Origin: CAVPMW01 sp963706515 | GTDB lineage: Bacteria; Chloroflexota; Anaerolineae; Anaerolineales; UBA4823 | DNA: 64,000 nucleotides | Assembly: GCA_963706515.1 (NCBI GenBank) | Contig: CAVPMW010000010.1 | Coordinates: forward strand, 62,001 to 126,000 | Direction: 5' to 3' | Part shown: piece after piece, positions 37,074 through 46,169 of the stretch | Layout of the letters: each line of letters begins with the position of its first letter | Numbering within the stretch: the first letter of the stretch is position 1 | The notes under the pieces: generated by a model | What the model saw: the letters and a program-made list of their open reading frames with translations, nothing else | Database searches by the model: none | What the model was told of the DNA's origin: nothing | Made by a program: the position numbers and the translations under genes

Positions 37074-37775
37074 TTGACTGTAACCGAACAGCTTCTGGCT
37101 GAAAAAGCCCGTGAAGTCCACGCACGATTGCTGGAGTTCTACGGGTATCCAGCCTGGCCCCAACCGCTCCCACCCGTCGACGAGCTGGTCTCAACGATCC
37201 TATCGCAGAATACAAATGATGCCAATCGCGATCGCTCCTTCAAAGCCCTGCGCGAGCGATTTCCGACCTGGGAATCCGTGCGGGATGCTCCTGAAAGCTC
37301 AGTTATCGCGGCAATCCGCCCGGCGGGCCTGGCAAACCAGAAAGGGCCGCGCATCCAGGCAGTCTTACGCCAGATCAGCTCCGAAAGGGGAGACCTTGAT
37401 TTGACCTTCCTGGCGGATATGCCCACGGAGCAAGCCCGCCAGTGGCTGATGCGATTCAAAGGGGTTGGACCAAAAACTGCTGCGATCGTCCTGCAATTTT
37501 CGTTTGACAAAGCAGCCTTTCCAGTGGATACCCACATCTACCGGGTGACAGGTCGCCTCGGTCTGCGCCGGCAAAAGATGACCGTAGAGCAATCCCATGA
37601 ATATCTCGCTCAATTATTCCAGCCGGAAACTTATTATGCAGCTCATCTAAATATCATCCGCCTGGGGAGGGAAATCTGCCACCCTCGCCATCCCGACTGC
37701 CCAGGCTGCCCGCTGCGAGGTGTGTGTGATGCTTACCAGGAACGTCCCGCCGGCGCAGAGAGGGCGAATTTTTAG
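37074..37775 (+). CDS. nth: Endonuclease III-like DNA glycosylase/AP lyase
   Basis: The TTG at 37074, with AGGTGA eight bases upstream, gives 233 aa; a GTG at 37062 is in frame but lacks a good ribosome site. The helix-hairpin-helix FKGVGPKTAAIVL includes the catalytic Lys, and VDTHIYRVTGRLGL the catalytic Asp. CHPRHPDCPGCPLRGVC is the C-x6-C-x2-C-x5-C iron-sulfur loop. It excises oxidised pyrimidines. The divergent N-terminus (VDELVSTILSQNTND) is of the family's common form. Confidence 0.9.
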   Translation: MTVTEQLLAEKAREVHARLLEFYGYPAWPQPLPPVDELVSTILSQNTNDANRDRSFKALRERFPTWESVRDAPESSVIAAIRPAGLANQKGPRIQAVLRQISSERGDLDLTFLADMPTEQARQWLMRFKGVGPKTAAIVLQFSFDKAAFPVDTHIYRVTGRLGLRRQKMTVEQSHEYLAQLFQPETYYAAHLNIIRLGREICHPRHPDCPGCPLRGVCDAYQERPAGAERANF

Positions 37776-37840
37776 ACCAGCTGACTGCTATCTGAGCTAT
37801 TGATCAGGTTATACCTTGAATTGGAAGCCTGTGAAAAAAA

Positions 37841-39662
37841 GTGAGTGAGCCAAATCAAACCAAACTGAAAGAGCTACAAATTGCCCTGGATAAACTGGAA
37901 AGCCAGCCGCTGCCAGTGGAGACGAGGGCTTTGTTGAGTGCAGCCCAAACTGAGCTCGGTTCATTGCTGATCGAAGAGGAAAAGGATAAAGAGCAAAGGC
38001 GGCTGGCGGCACTATTTCAGGTCTCGCATTCTATCGGCGCCTCTCTCGATCTGGATGTTGTCCTCAATCAAGTCATGGATGCGGTGATCGACCTGACCAG
38101 CGCGGAGCGAGGCTTTCTCTTCCTGGGCGGGAAAGGCGAGGGGAAGTTGGAGCTGCGGGCTGCGCGCAATTACGACGGAGAAGACCTGGAAGCAACACAA
38201 GCCGAAGTGAGCCAGACGGTGATCGATACAGTTTTGGAGAGTGGTGAGGGGGTGCTCAGCACCGATGCAATGTCTGACCCGCGTTTTTCGCACCAGGATT
38301 CGGTGGTATTTTATTCACTTCGCTCGATCATGTGCGCACCATTGCAGGCGCGGGGCCAGGTTATCGGGGTTATTTACGTTGACCACCGCGCCCAAACAGG
38401 GATATTCCATAAGGATGACCTGAGCTTGCTGAGCGCATTTGCCAACCAGGCTGCCAGCGCTATCGAGAATGCGCGCATCTATACCCGCACTGACCGGGCG
38501 CTCGCGCAGCGCCTCGCAGAGCTGGAGCTCGTCACCCATATCGACCGGGATATGAATGCTCGCCTGGATTTCCAACACGTTCTGGCAATTATCCAGAACT
38601 GGGCGATACGAGGCACAGGCTCGAGCGCCTGCCAGATTTTCCTCGTATGGAATGAAACTCTGCCTGGTATGAACCTGCCGGACCAGGTTTATCCGATTAC
38701 CCCGGATTCGCCTCACCTCATCCACCAAATCCTCGAGCGACAATCGCCGTATATCTCTGCACCGGAGGAAAACCACCCGGCGCAGCTGATGGTTCCGATC
38801 CTCCTGGGCGATAGACCCCTCGGTCTAATTCTTGCAACTCGACCTTCATCATATACTGTACGGGATATGCAGTTCCTCACCCGGTTGGCACACCGGGCGG
38901 CGACAGCTATCGAGAATAGTCGGCTTTATTTGGCAGTCCAGCAAGCTAATTTAGCAAAATCGCAATTTGTCTCTGTGGTTACGCATGAGCTGCGTGCGCC
39001 CATGACTGCTATTCGTGGTTACGCTGAGCTGCTGTATCGCCAGGCAGCTGGTCCGATCAATGAGCAGCAGGGCGACTTTCTCGAAATCATCCAGAACAAT
39101 GTCGTCCGTATGGCAGCCCTGGTGTCAGATCTTTCGGATATCTCGCGGATCGAGTTCAGGTCAGCTCAAGCTGGTGCTGGAGAAGATCCAATTAGAGGGA
39201 TGTATTACTGAAGCGATCAAGAATTTAACCCCGAAGATTGAGGAGAACGAGCTGGAAGTAGAATTGAAAATCCCGGCTGGGATTCCGGCAGTGATCGCTG
39301 ACCCAAAGCGAGTGCTGCAGATTCTGGAGAATCTGTTGAGCAATGCCTGTAAATATACTCCAAAAGGAGGAAAGATCCAGATCCAGGCTTACCCTGGCAC
39401 AAAAGGAGTACGGTTAGAGATCACTGACACCGGGATTGGTATCAGCCCAGACGACCAGGCAGCTTTGTTTACCCAATTTTTCCGGGCGGACCATCCCGTG
39501 GTCCTCGACCAGCCTGGCTGGGGATTGGGCCTCCACGTGACCCGCCGCCTGGTCGAGCTCATGGGGGGTGAGATTGGCGTGAAAAGCGCCCTGGACCAGG
39601 GAAGCACCTTCTGGTTCACATTGCCTTATTCCGGGGAAGTAAAGGACGATGAAGGCGCGTAA
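37841..39662 (+). CDS. GAF-GAF sensor histidine kinase, frameshifted
   Basis: Starts at a GTG (37841). Residues about 50-200 and 230-365 are GAF domains (RGFLFLGGKGEG; ACQIFLVWNE), then HisKA with FVSVVTHELRAPMTAIRGY. The frame breaks at GAGTTC (39152-39157). Removing one T reads ISRIESGQLKLVLE, the usual linker between HisKA and HATPase, and continues with NLLSNACKYTPKGG and GWGLGLHVTRRL in the other frame. The corrected protein is 606 aa. Cytosolic, as no membrane segment is seen. Paralogous in layout to 32883-35013. Confidence 0.8.
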
Positions 39663-40260
39663 ATCTGGCAAGCGGCACCTGCTGCTTCTCTACAAGCGCT
39701 CGATGGATCGCCTGTGGGGCTGGACGTTAGTGCTTGGGATTCTCCTGGCAATACTGTGGGTAGGGGATAGCTGGGACATTCTGCCGATCTTCGCTGCGAA
39801 CAGCTCAATCTGGCTGCTGGCAGGCGCGGCGGTATCTCTCGGATTTAGCGCGTTCGCTTTCATAGCCCGGCGAATGGCTTACGTGCAGGCGCGCCCCGAC
39901 TGCATCTTGATCGTTACGCCTTTCCTGAAGCTGAAGATATCGTATCGCCGGATCCGCGCCATACATCCGACCAGTTTTCAACAGCTCTTTCCACCAGTAA
40001 AAATGGGATCCCTGCAGCGCAGGTTTCTGGAGCCATTTTATGGACAGACCGCAGTGGTCGTCGATCTGACCAGCTATCCGATGAGGGAATCGTTACTGCG
40101 CCTGTTTTTACCCCCTCAGATGTTCTCTCCCGAGCACTCCGGGATGGTGTTGCTGGTAGCGGATTGGATGGATTTGAGCACCGAGCTCGACTCGCTCCAG
40201 GGAGGCTGGCTGCAGGATCGCGCTAACCAGCAGAGATTCAAAGCAACCCGCCGCGTCTAA
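39649..40260 (+). CDS. Small membrane protein with two N-terminal TM segments, unknown
   Basis: 203 aa, ATG at 39649, overlapping the kinase gene by 14 bases, so probably co-translated. Membrane segments lie at about residues 22-42 and 53-73, forming a hairpin, followed by a soluble domain with ILIVTPFLKLKISYRRIRAI. That strand-rich stretch after a TM hairpin resembles bacterial PH-like domains, but I cannot confirm it. Confidence 0.6.
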   Translation: MKARKSGKRHLLLLYKRSMDRLWGWTLVLGILLAILWVGDSWDILPIFAANSSIWLLAGAAVSLGFSAFAFIARRMAYVQARPDCILIVTPFLKLKISYRRIRAIHPTSFQQLFPPVKMGSLQRRFLEPFYGQTAVVVDLTSYPMRESLLRLFLPPQMFSPEHSGMVLLVADWMDLSTELDSLQGGWLQDRANQQRFKATRRV

Positions 40261-40388
40261 TTGTGCAATTTATCACTTATTATCCGTGATTTTTGACAAT
40301 AAAAGATTTTTCTATTGTTGAGTATGATAGCTGCGGATTGGTGAAGAACACAGCAGATTGCTCATCGCTGTTTCCTCCTTTGGCGAAG

Positions 40389-40419
40389 GTCTCCGCCAGG
40401 AATTAAACCTGGCGGAGAC
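40389..40419. terminator. Bidirectional rho-independent terminator
   Basis: A perfect 12-bp stem (GTCTCCGCCAGG and its complement) with a 7-base AATTAAA loop sits between two convergent genes. TATTTATTT follows on the plus strand. It should end transcripts from the kinase/membrane-protein operon and probably from 40443-42368 as well. Confidence 0.85.
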
Positions 40420-40442
40420 TATTTATTTCGGGGGATATTTAA

Positions 40443-42368
40443 TTACAGGTTACTCTGGACGATGGGTAAGACTACAGTGAATACAGTACCATGATTGGGC
40501 GCTGAGTCGACCCAGATGCGACCGAGGTGGTTCTCCACAATCGACTTCACGATAGCCAGTCCCAGGCCGGTCCCCGGGATATCACTCTGGATATTGCTGC
40601 CCCGGTAAAACTTATCGAAGATATACGGCTGATCGGACTGGGGGATACCCGGCCCATCGTCGCTCACCTGGATGATGATCTGACCATCCTCAGATTTTGC
40701 CTGGATGCGTATCTCTCCGCCTTCCGGGGTATATTTGATCGCGTTACCGATCAGGTTGCTGATCATCTGGCGCAATCTCACCGGGTTGCCAAGCGTCGGT
40801 GGGAGCTCCGAATCAGCATCGAGGATGAGGGTTTGCCCTTTTTCTTCGGCCCGGCTCTTTAAACCGTCAATTGCATAGCGAATAATGATGTAAGGGGGGA
40901 TGATCTCTTTGCGGCTGTCGAAGCCTGCTTCGATGCGCCCGAGGTCCAGCAGGTCGTTGATCAAGGCGGTGATGTTATGCACACTGAACTGCACCCGCCG
41001 GATGAACTCAGATTGCTGCTGGTTGACCGGACCGACCCGGTCTAACAGCTCCACGTAACCCAGAATTGCAGTCAGGGGTGAGCGCAGGTCATGGGAAACG
41101 GTATTGACGAAATCACTCTTAATCCGGTCCAGCTCCTTCAGGTAGGTAATATCTTGCATTACCAGCGCATACCCGAGTTCGTGAATCGTAGTCAATTGAG
41201 CGTTAAATATCCGTCCATCTTCGAGTGCAATCTCTGCGCGGTAGGAGCTGCTTTTCTTTTCTTGTGAGAACAGATCGAGCAGATCGGGGTGGGAGAAAAC
41301 GTCTTGGATCGGTCTGCCGGATATGTTCTCATCTTGCAAACCAAATGCCGAGCGAGCAGTCCGGTTGACCATTAGCAGACGGCTGTCCAGGTCCGTTACG
41401 ATGATCGCCTCTTCGATATTGGTCAGCAGGGATTCCAGCTTCTTACGTTCCTGCTCAGCACGGGCGTAAGATCGAGCGTGTTCAATTGCATTTGCCGCGA
41501 TCTCAGCCAGGGATGAAACCATGCTTAAATGTTCTGGGGTGAAACCTGAGGTTTGCTCGTGTTGGGTGACCCCTAAGACCCCAATCACACGTTCTTGGAC
41601 CGCCAGTGGAGCATAGATAAGGGAACGCACCAGGTAAGAAGTTAATATCTTGAACGGGGCGTCCTGGTTGATCAGCACAGGCTGGTTGGTGCGGAAGACC
41701 TGTCCAGCCAGGGAGTCCTGGACGGGGAGGCGAAAGGTCTGGACAATATCGGCTTGAAAATTATGCTCGGCTCTGACGTAAAGCTCCCCGCTGACTTCAT
41801 CCAGAAGCAGCAGGCTGCCTTCCTCAGCTCCAGTCAGTTTGACGGCTGCGTCAACGATGACCGGAAGGATCAAATCCAGCTCAAGCGAAGAGGTGATCTG
41901 GTGGCTGAAAGAATGCAGCGTTTCGAGAGATTCAATCCGGTTCTGTAAGGATTTTGCGTCCTGGTTGGTTTCGAGGTGGACCCATTCCTTGAGCTTCTGG
42001 CTCCGTGACACGGCAGCTTCGACTGCACGGGATATTTCTTGAGGGTGAATGGGTGTGCTTAAGATATCGCAAAAACCCCGGTGGACCGCCTGGGAGGTTA
42101 ATTCGTTCGTAGGTTCATTCGAGAAAAATATTACCGGTATTTGTGGGAAACGGGATATTAGCTCAGAGCCAACCGCCAGGGCATCCGCCTCTTGCAAGGG
42201 ATGCGTGAGGATGATTGCATCTGGTGCGGATTTTTCGATGGATTTAACCGCTGATTCGAGCGTGGGCAGATTCCTTACCTGATAACCTGCGGGTTGCAGG
42301 ATAGAATGCTCCAATGTTTGTAGGGTAAAAGGATCGGTGGCAATCAGGAGGATCTGTTGATCAGGCAT
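40443..42368 (-). CDS. Receiver-like / GAF / PAS histidine kinase
   Basis: 641 aa, ATG at 42368. Residues about 4-120 have a receiver fold (ILLIATDPF, IPVIFFSNEP), but the phospho-accepting position reads AIILTHPL, with Thr for Asp. A GAF (about 165-310), a PAS (LLTNIEEAIIVTDLDSRLL), HisKA with FVNTVSHDLRSPLTAILGY, and HATPase with NLIGNAIKYTPEGG, SDDGPGIP and GTGLGLAIV follow. The kinase part is complete. The receiver probably senses by binding rather than phosphorylation (inference). It is downstream of the similar gene 42426-43616. Confidence 0.82.
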   Translation of the reverse strand: MPDQQILLIATDPFTLQTLEHSILQPAGYQVRNLPTLESAVKSIEKSAPDAIILTHPLQEADALAVGSELISRFPQIPVIFFSNEPTNELTSQAVHRGFCDILSTPIHPQEISRAVEAAVSRSQKLKEWVHLETNQDAKSLQNRIESLETLHSFSHQITSSLELDLILPVIVDAAVKLTGAEEGSLLLLDEVSGELYVRAEHNFQADIVQTFRLPVQDSLAGQVFRTNQPVLINQDAPFKILTSYLVRSLIYAPLAVQERVIGVLGVTQHEQTSGFTPEHLSMVSSLAEIAANAIEHARSYARAEQERKKLESLLTNIEEAIIVTDLDSRLLMVNRTARSAFGLQDENISGRPIQDVFSHPDLLDLFSQEKKSSSYRAEIALEDGRIFNAQLTTIHELGYALVMQDITYLKELDRIKSDFVNTVSHDLRSPLTAILGYVELLDRVGPVNQQQSEFIRRVQFSVHNITALINDLLDLGRIEAGFDSRKEIIPPYIIIRYAIDGLKSRAEEKGQTLILDADSELPPTLGNPVRLRQMISNLIGNAIKYTPEGGEIRIQAKSEDGQIIIQVSDDGPGIPQSDQPYIFDKFYRGSNIQSDIPGTGLGLAIVKSIVENHLGRIWVDSAPNHGTVFTVVLPIVQSNL

Positions 42369-42425
42369 AATGTGAGCAGTCTAGGATATGGAATAGGAGC
42401 AAAATCGTCTTTGGCCTCTTTCGAT

Positions 42426-43616
42426 CTACTTTTGTGGTCCGGGACGATAGTTGGCAATAATACTGCCAACCCGTTTCATTTCCGCCTGGGCTGAGCGTAA
42501 AACCCCCTTTTGAGCGGCATTAAGCCGGCTCTCTTCACTGAGCAGTAAGTTCTGGAGAGTGATGATCGCATTATCCAAAGGGGTTTTTAATTCTCCCTGC
42601 AGTCGTAAAATCAATTGTTCTTTGCTCCGTTCGTTAGATTGGGCCATCTCCACGGTTTTTTGCAGGGATTGCGCCCTATCCTCCAGGGCATGGAAAAGCT
42701 GCGCATTCACCAGTGAAATTGATGCATAATCCGCTACAGCTTCTAAGAGCGTCTGGTTGCTCGGGCTGAAAGGTTTCGCCTCCTTCCGAATCACAACCAG
42801 GATCCCAATTACTTCTTTCCGTACTTTTAGTGGAACGATGAGGGCAGATTGGCCGATATTGGATATCTTGAACCGGGCCAGCGGAGAACCATGTATGGAT
42901 AAGCTTTCACCTGAAAGAGCAACCAGCGAGCTGATACCATCATCCCAGGGCAATCCGGTTTTGTCTGCGATCACCTTTGGGAGGTTGCGGTGCGCAGCCA
43001 GGTTAAATACTTTGCTTTGTTCAGAACGCAGCAGGAGCCACCCGCTATCCGCCTCGGTAACGTATACCGCCCCTTCCAGGATTTTTTCAAACAGCTTGCT
43101 TTGATCGGTGATCGAGGTAACCGCCTTGCCGACTGCAAAGATCGTGGTTAATTCGCGCACCCTGCGATGCAGCTCTTCATTCGTCTGTTTTACCTGTCTC
43201 GCTAAAGCTTCACGCTCCCGGCGAGAACGCACTTGTTTCAAAACACGTTCGACGGCTGAGACAACTTCTGCCTCACGCACTGGCCAGAGGAGATAATCCG
43301 ATGCTCCCAGGCGGAATGCCTGGATAATATCGGCTTCCATCCCTTTCTGGGCTAAGACGATTACCGGTATTTCCAGCCCCTGGGAATTAAGCGCTACCAG
43401 GAGATCTTTACCACTCAACCCGGGAAGGTTCAAATTGGCGATGATTACGTCAGGGGAATAGCGTGCCGCTTGCTGAATCGCTTCGGGAGCACCCTGGGAG
43501 ATCTCAACACGGAAATCCATGGCCTGTAAAGTCTGGCGGGCAATCAAATCAATGACGTCTGGGTCATTTTCTACCACCAGGATGCGTTCAGGGGGCGTGC
43601 GCATGCTGGCAATCAT
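42426..43616 (-). CDS. Receiver-like / GAF protein with vestigial HisKA
   Basis: 396 aa. The N-terminal receiver fold has ILVVENDPDVIDL and IPVIVLAQKG, but VIIANLNLPG carries Asn where the phospho-Asp belongs. A GAF domain occupies about residues 155-310. The C-terminal LQGELKTPLDNAIITLQNLL aligns with the kinase H-box, but Gly replaces His, and no ATPase domain follows. It may be a scaffold or dimer partner of the kinase encoded 57 bases downstream. The start is the ATG at 43616 or 43601. Confidence 0.75.
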   Translation of the reverse strand: MIASMRTPPERILVVENDPDVIDLIARQTLQAMDFRVEISQGAPEAIQQAARYSPDVIIANLNLPGLSGKDLLVALNSQGLEIPVIVLAQKGMEADIIQAFRLGASDYLLWPVREAEVVSAVERVLKQVRSRREREALARQVKQTNEELHRRVRELTTIFAVGKAVTSITDQSKLFEKILEGAVYVTEADSGWLLLRSEQSKVFNLAAHRNLPKVIADKTGLPWDDGISSLVALSGESLSIHGSPLARFKISNIGQSALIVPLKVRKEVIGILVVIRKEAKPFSPSNQTLLEAVADYASISLVNAQLFHALEDRAQSLQKTVEMAQSNERSKEQLILRLQGELKTPLDNAIITLQNLLLSEESRLNAAQKGVLRSAQAEMKRVGSIIANYRPGPQK

Positions 43617-43660
43617 AGCACGGATGGATGAAAAGCGGGAGACGTAGTAAATCTTTCTTG

Positions 43661-43692
43661 CGTAAACATTACAAAATTCATAGGTGTTTACG
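43661..43692. repeat. 8-bp inverted repeat between divergent genes
   Basis: CGTAAACA (43661-43668) and TGTTTACG (43685-43692) form a perfect inverted repeat with a 16-base spacer, about 45 bases upstream of the receiver-GAF gene. The size and symmetry suit a dimeric regulator's operator. The rest of the 284-base gap holds only the dnaJ-like promoter. Confidence 0.4.
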
Positions 43693-43847
43693 ATATAGCG
43701 AGCAAATCACTGCAAGTATTTTGAATACTATCCTTCCTGAAATGGCGGTTTGCACTGGCAAGAGCCTTTTAATAGGCGAATCGTGGAGACATCATTCCGC
43801 AAAAGCACTTAATTGTCTTAGAGTTAGGTAATAATATTGAAAATCGC

Positions 43848-43877
43848 TTGACTTTGCCCGCTCTACTAGCATAGAAT
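43848..43877 (+). promoter_or_regulatory. Promoter of the J-protein gene
   Basis: TTGACT (43848-43853) and TAGAAT (43872-43877) with an 18-base spacer. The start point would be near 43884, giving a short leader of about 17 bases to the ATG at 43901, with no clear ribosome-binding site. No CIRCE heat-shock repeat is seen. Confidence 0.6.
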
Positions 43878-43900
43878 CAGTAATTGGGTTATAAGAAAAA

Positions 43901-44839
43901 ATGGATTACCAAGATTATTACAAAACCCTGGGGGTTGATCGCAAGGCTGGCGAAGAGGAAATCAAGCGCGCTTATCGGAAGCTGGCGATGAAATATCACC
44001 CCGATCGCAATCCTGGCAATAAGCAATCAGAAGAAAAGTTCAAAGAAATCAATGAGGCATACCAGGTGCTCAGCGATCCGCAGAAGAGAGGCCGATACGA
44101 TCAATTAGGCGAGACTTATAACCAGTACCAGCAGCACGGCGGATCTCCGGGTGGATTTAATTGGGAAGACTGGTATACCAGTAGACCGGTTGGCGGGAAT
44201 GTGCATGTTGAGTATGGGGATATTAATGATATCCTGGGCGGCGGTTTCTCGGAATTCTTCAACCGGATATTTGGCGGAGCAGCGGGAAGCAGCCGCACGC
44301 GTGCCCGGCAGGAAGTCTACCGCAGCAAGCCGGCTCCCCCGCAATCCTACGAGCAGGAAGTTGAAATTAGCTTGTATGAGGCCTACCATGGGAGTAAACG
44401 ATTATTGGAGCTGGATGGTCGCCGCCTTGAAGTAAAAATACCTCCAGGTGCCCGGACGGGAACCAAAGTACGCGTGCCTCAAGTGGTACCGGCAGGTACG
44501 CCTGAGCAGAAAGCTGATCTCTTATTGGTAATCAAAGTGGCAGATGACCCGGTTTATGAAAGGAAAGGCAATGATTTGTATATGGAAGTGCCCATCGACC
44601 TGCTTACTGCAGTATTAGGCGGTAAAACCGAAGTCGAGACGCTGAGCGGTAAAGTTGTGCTCTCTATACCTCCCGGGACCCAGCCTGGTCAGACTTTTCG
44701 CCTGGCAAAGAAAGGGCTGCCCCTGTTAAAGTCGCCTGACCAGCACGGTGACTTATACGTCCGGGTAAAAGTCAACATCCCCCGCGAATTAACAGAAAAG
44801 CAGAAGGAATTATTCCAACAATTAGCAAAGCTGGGATAG
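43901..44839 (+). CDS. CbpA-like DnaJ co-chaperone (no zinc finger)
   Basis: 312 aa. An N-terminal J domain (DYYKTLGVDRKAGEEEIKRA with HPD in MKYHPDRNPGN) is followed by a Gly/Phe-containing linker with EDWYTSRP. Two C-terminal substrate-binding beta domains come next (SLYEAYHGSKRLLELDGRR; TLSGKVVLSIPPGTQPGQ). The Cys-rich zinc module of DnaJ is absent, so this is type II (CbpA). It stimulates DnaK ATPase. It is followed by an HtrA protease gene 46 bases downstream, making a protein-quality pair. Confidence 0.9.
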   Translation: MDYQDYYKTLGVDRKAGEEEIKRAYRKLAMKYHPDRNPGNKQSEEKFKEINEAYQVLSDPQKRGRYDQLGETYNQYQQHGGSPGGFNWEDWYTSRPVGGNVHVEYGDINDILGGGFSEFFNRIFGGAAGSSRTRARQEVYRSKPAPPQSYEQEVEISLYEAYHGSKRLLELDGRRLEVKIPPGARTGTKVRVPQVVPAGTPEQKADLLLVIKVADDPVYERKGNDLYMEVPIDLLTAVLGGKTEVETLSGKVVLSIPPGTQPGQTFRLAKKGLPLLKSPDQHGDLYVRVKVNIPRELTEKQKELFQQLAKLG

Positions 44840-44885
44840 CCATTTTTTACTTAATGCCTGGCTGGTAATTTTTACAGGAGCTGTC

Positions 44886-46103
44886 ATGAAGAAAACAGTC
44901 GGTTTGTTATCGGTGGTGATCATCGTTGGATTGGTCAGCCTGGCCTGTCTGGGCCTGGCTGGGATTCGAGACGGTAAAAATGCAGCTCTGCCTTTGATGC
45001 CGACCCAGGTTATACAGGTCGTGCAGCCAACCCTGGCTCAATTCGCGAGCGGCGCTACCCAAGAAAGCGCAGCCTTACCCCAGGTTAACGTCCTGGATTC
45101 CCTCTCGGAGCAAGATACCCTCATCCAGCTCTACAAGAAAATCAATCCTGGCGTGGTATCGGTACGTGTCTCAACCCAGGATGGAGGCGGGTTGGGATCA
45201 GGTTTTGTTCTGGATAAGCAAGGACATGTGGTGACGAATTACCATGTCGTCGAAGGGGTGCAGGATTTAGAGGTCGGTTTTGCCTCCGGCTTTAAAGCGC
45301 ATGGGGAGGTGATCAGCCAGGACCTGGATTCTGATCTGGCAATCATCGCTGTGGATGCCCCTGCGGAAGAATTAGTGCCTCTACCTTTAGGTGACTCGGA
45401 TAAGGTACAGGTCGGCCAAACGGTCATCGCGATCGGGAATCCGTTCGGGCTAGAAGGGACGATGACGATTGGCATCATCTCCGGTTTGGGACGGACCTTA
45501 AGCTCTTTCCACGATACCGGGGAAGGGGGCACATTCTCCGCTGGTGATATTATCCAGACGGATGCTGCGATCAACCCGGGAAACTCGGGTGGCCCTTTGC
45601 TCAATCTCGACGGCGAGGTGATTGGCATCAATGAAGCCATCCGTACGACCAACTATTCCACGAGCGGTGAACCGGTTAATTCCGGGATCGGATTTGCTAT
45701 CTCGGTGAATGTTATGAAGCGGGTCACCCCGGATTTGATCGCTTCCGGAAAATACGCTTATCCCTACCTGGGAATTACCAGTATTGACGAATTAACCCTG
45801 AAGATGAGTGAGGCATTGGGCTTATCGCGCCCTACGGGCGTATACATTACCGGCGTAACTGCCGGCGGCCCTGCTGACAAAGCCGGTATCCGCGCAGGCT
45901 CCAACCCAACCGACGACCCTAACTTATTGAGCGGGGGAGATTTGATCGTCGCAATCGACCAGGTGCCTGTACGGACTTATAATGACTTGATCAGCTATCT
46001 GGTAGAGAATAAAAGTCCAGGGGATAAAGTAACCTTGACAGTATTACGGGATGGAGATCAGCTACAACTGGAGGCAGTACTGGACAAACGACCTGACAAT
46101 TAG
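44886..46103 (+). CDS. HtrA/DegP-type S1C serine protease, lipoprotein
   Basis: 405 aa, ATG at 44886 with CAGGAG ahead. The signal peptide ends in VSLAC, a lipobox with Cys21, so it is probably membrane-anchored outside the cell. The catalytic triad is visible: His120 (TNYHVVEG), Asp150 (DSDLAII) and Ser234 (GNSGGPL). A C-terminal PDZ domain starts near residue 290 (YLGITSIDELTLKM). It degrades misfolded envelope proteins. The linker at residues 35-75 is low-complexity. Confidence 0.92.
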   Translation: MKKTVGLLSVVIIVGLVSLACLGLAGIRDGKNAALPLMPTQVIQVVQPTLAQFASGATQESAALPQVNVLDSLSEQDTLIQLYKKINPGVVSVRVSTQDGGGLGSGFVLDKQGHVVTNYHVVEGVQDLEVGFASGFKAHGEVISQDLDSDLAIIAVDAPAEELVPLPLGDSDKVQVGQTVIAIGNPFGLEGTMTIGIISGLGRTLSSFHDTGEGGTFSAGDIIQTDAAINPGNSGGPLLNLDGEVIGINEAIRTTNYSTSGEPVNSGIGFAISVNVMKRVTPDLIASGKYAYPYLGITSIDELTLKMSEALGLSRPTGVYITGVTAGGPADKAGIRAGSNPTDDPNLLSGGDLIVAIDQVPVRTYNDLISYLVENKSPGDKVTLTVLRDGDQLQLEAVLDKRPDN

Positions 46104-46169
46104 TTATCCTGCAAAGATATAAGCCCGGACCACGATCAACACTCGATAACCATACTTCAGGAGGAGGCT

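Noticed and set aside
43801..43900. CIRCE-type heat-shock repeat before the dnaJ-like gene
   Set aside because: There is an AGCACTTAA-like string, but no inverted partner at the required nine-base spacing.
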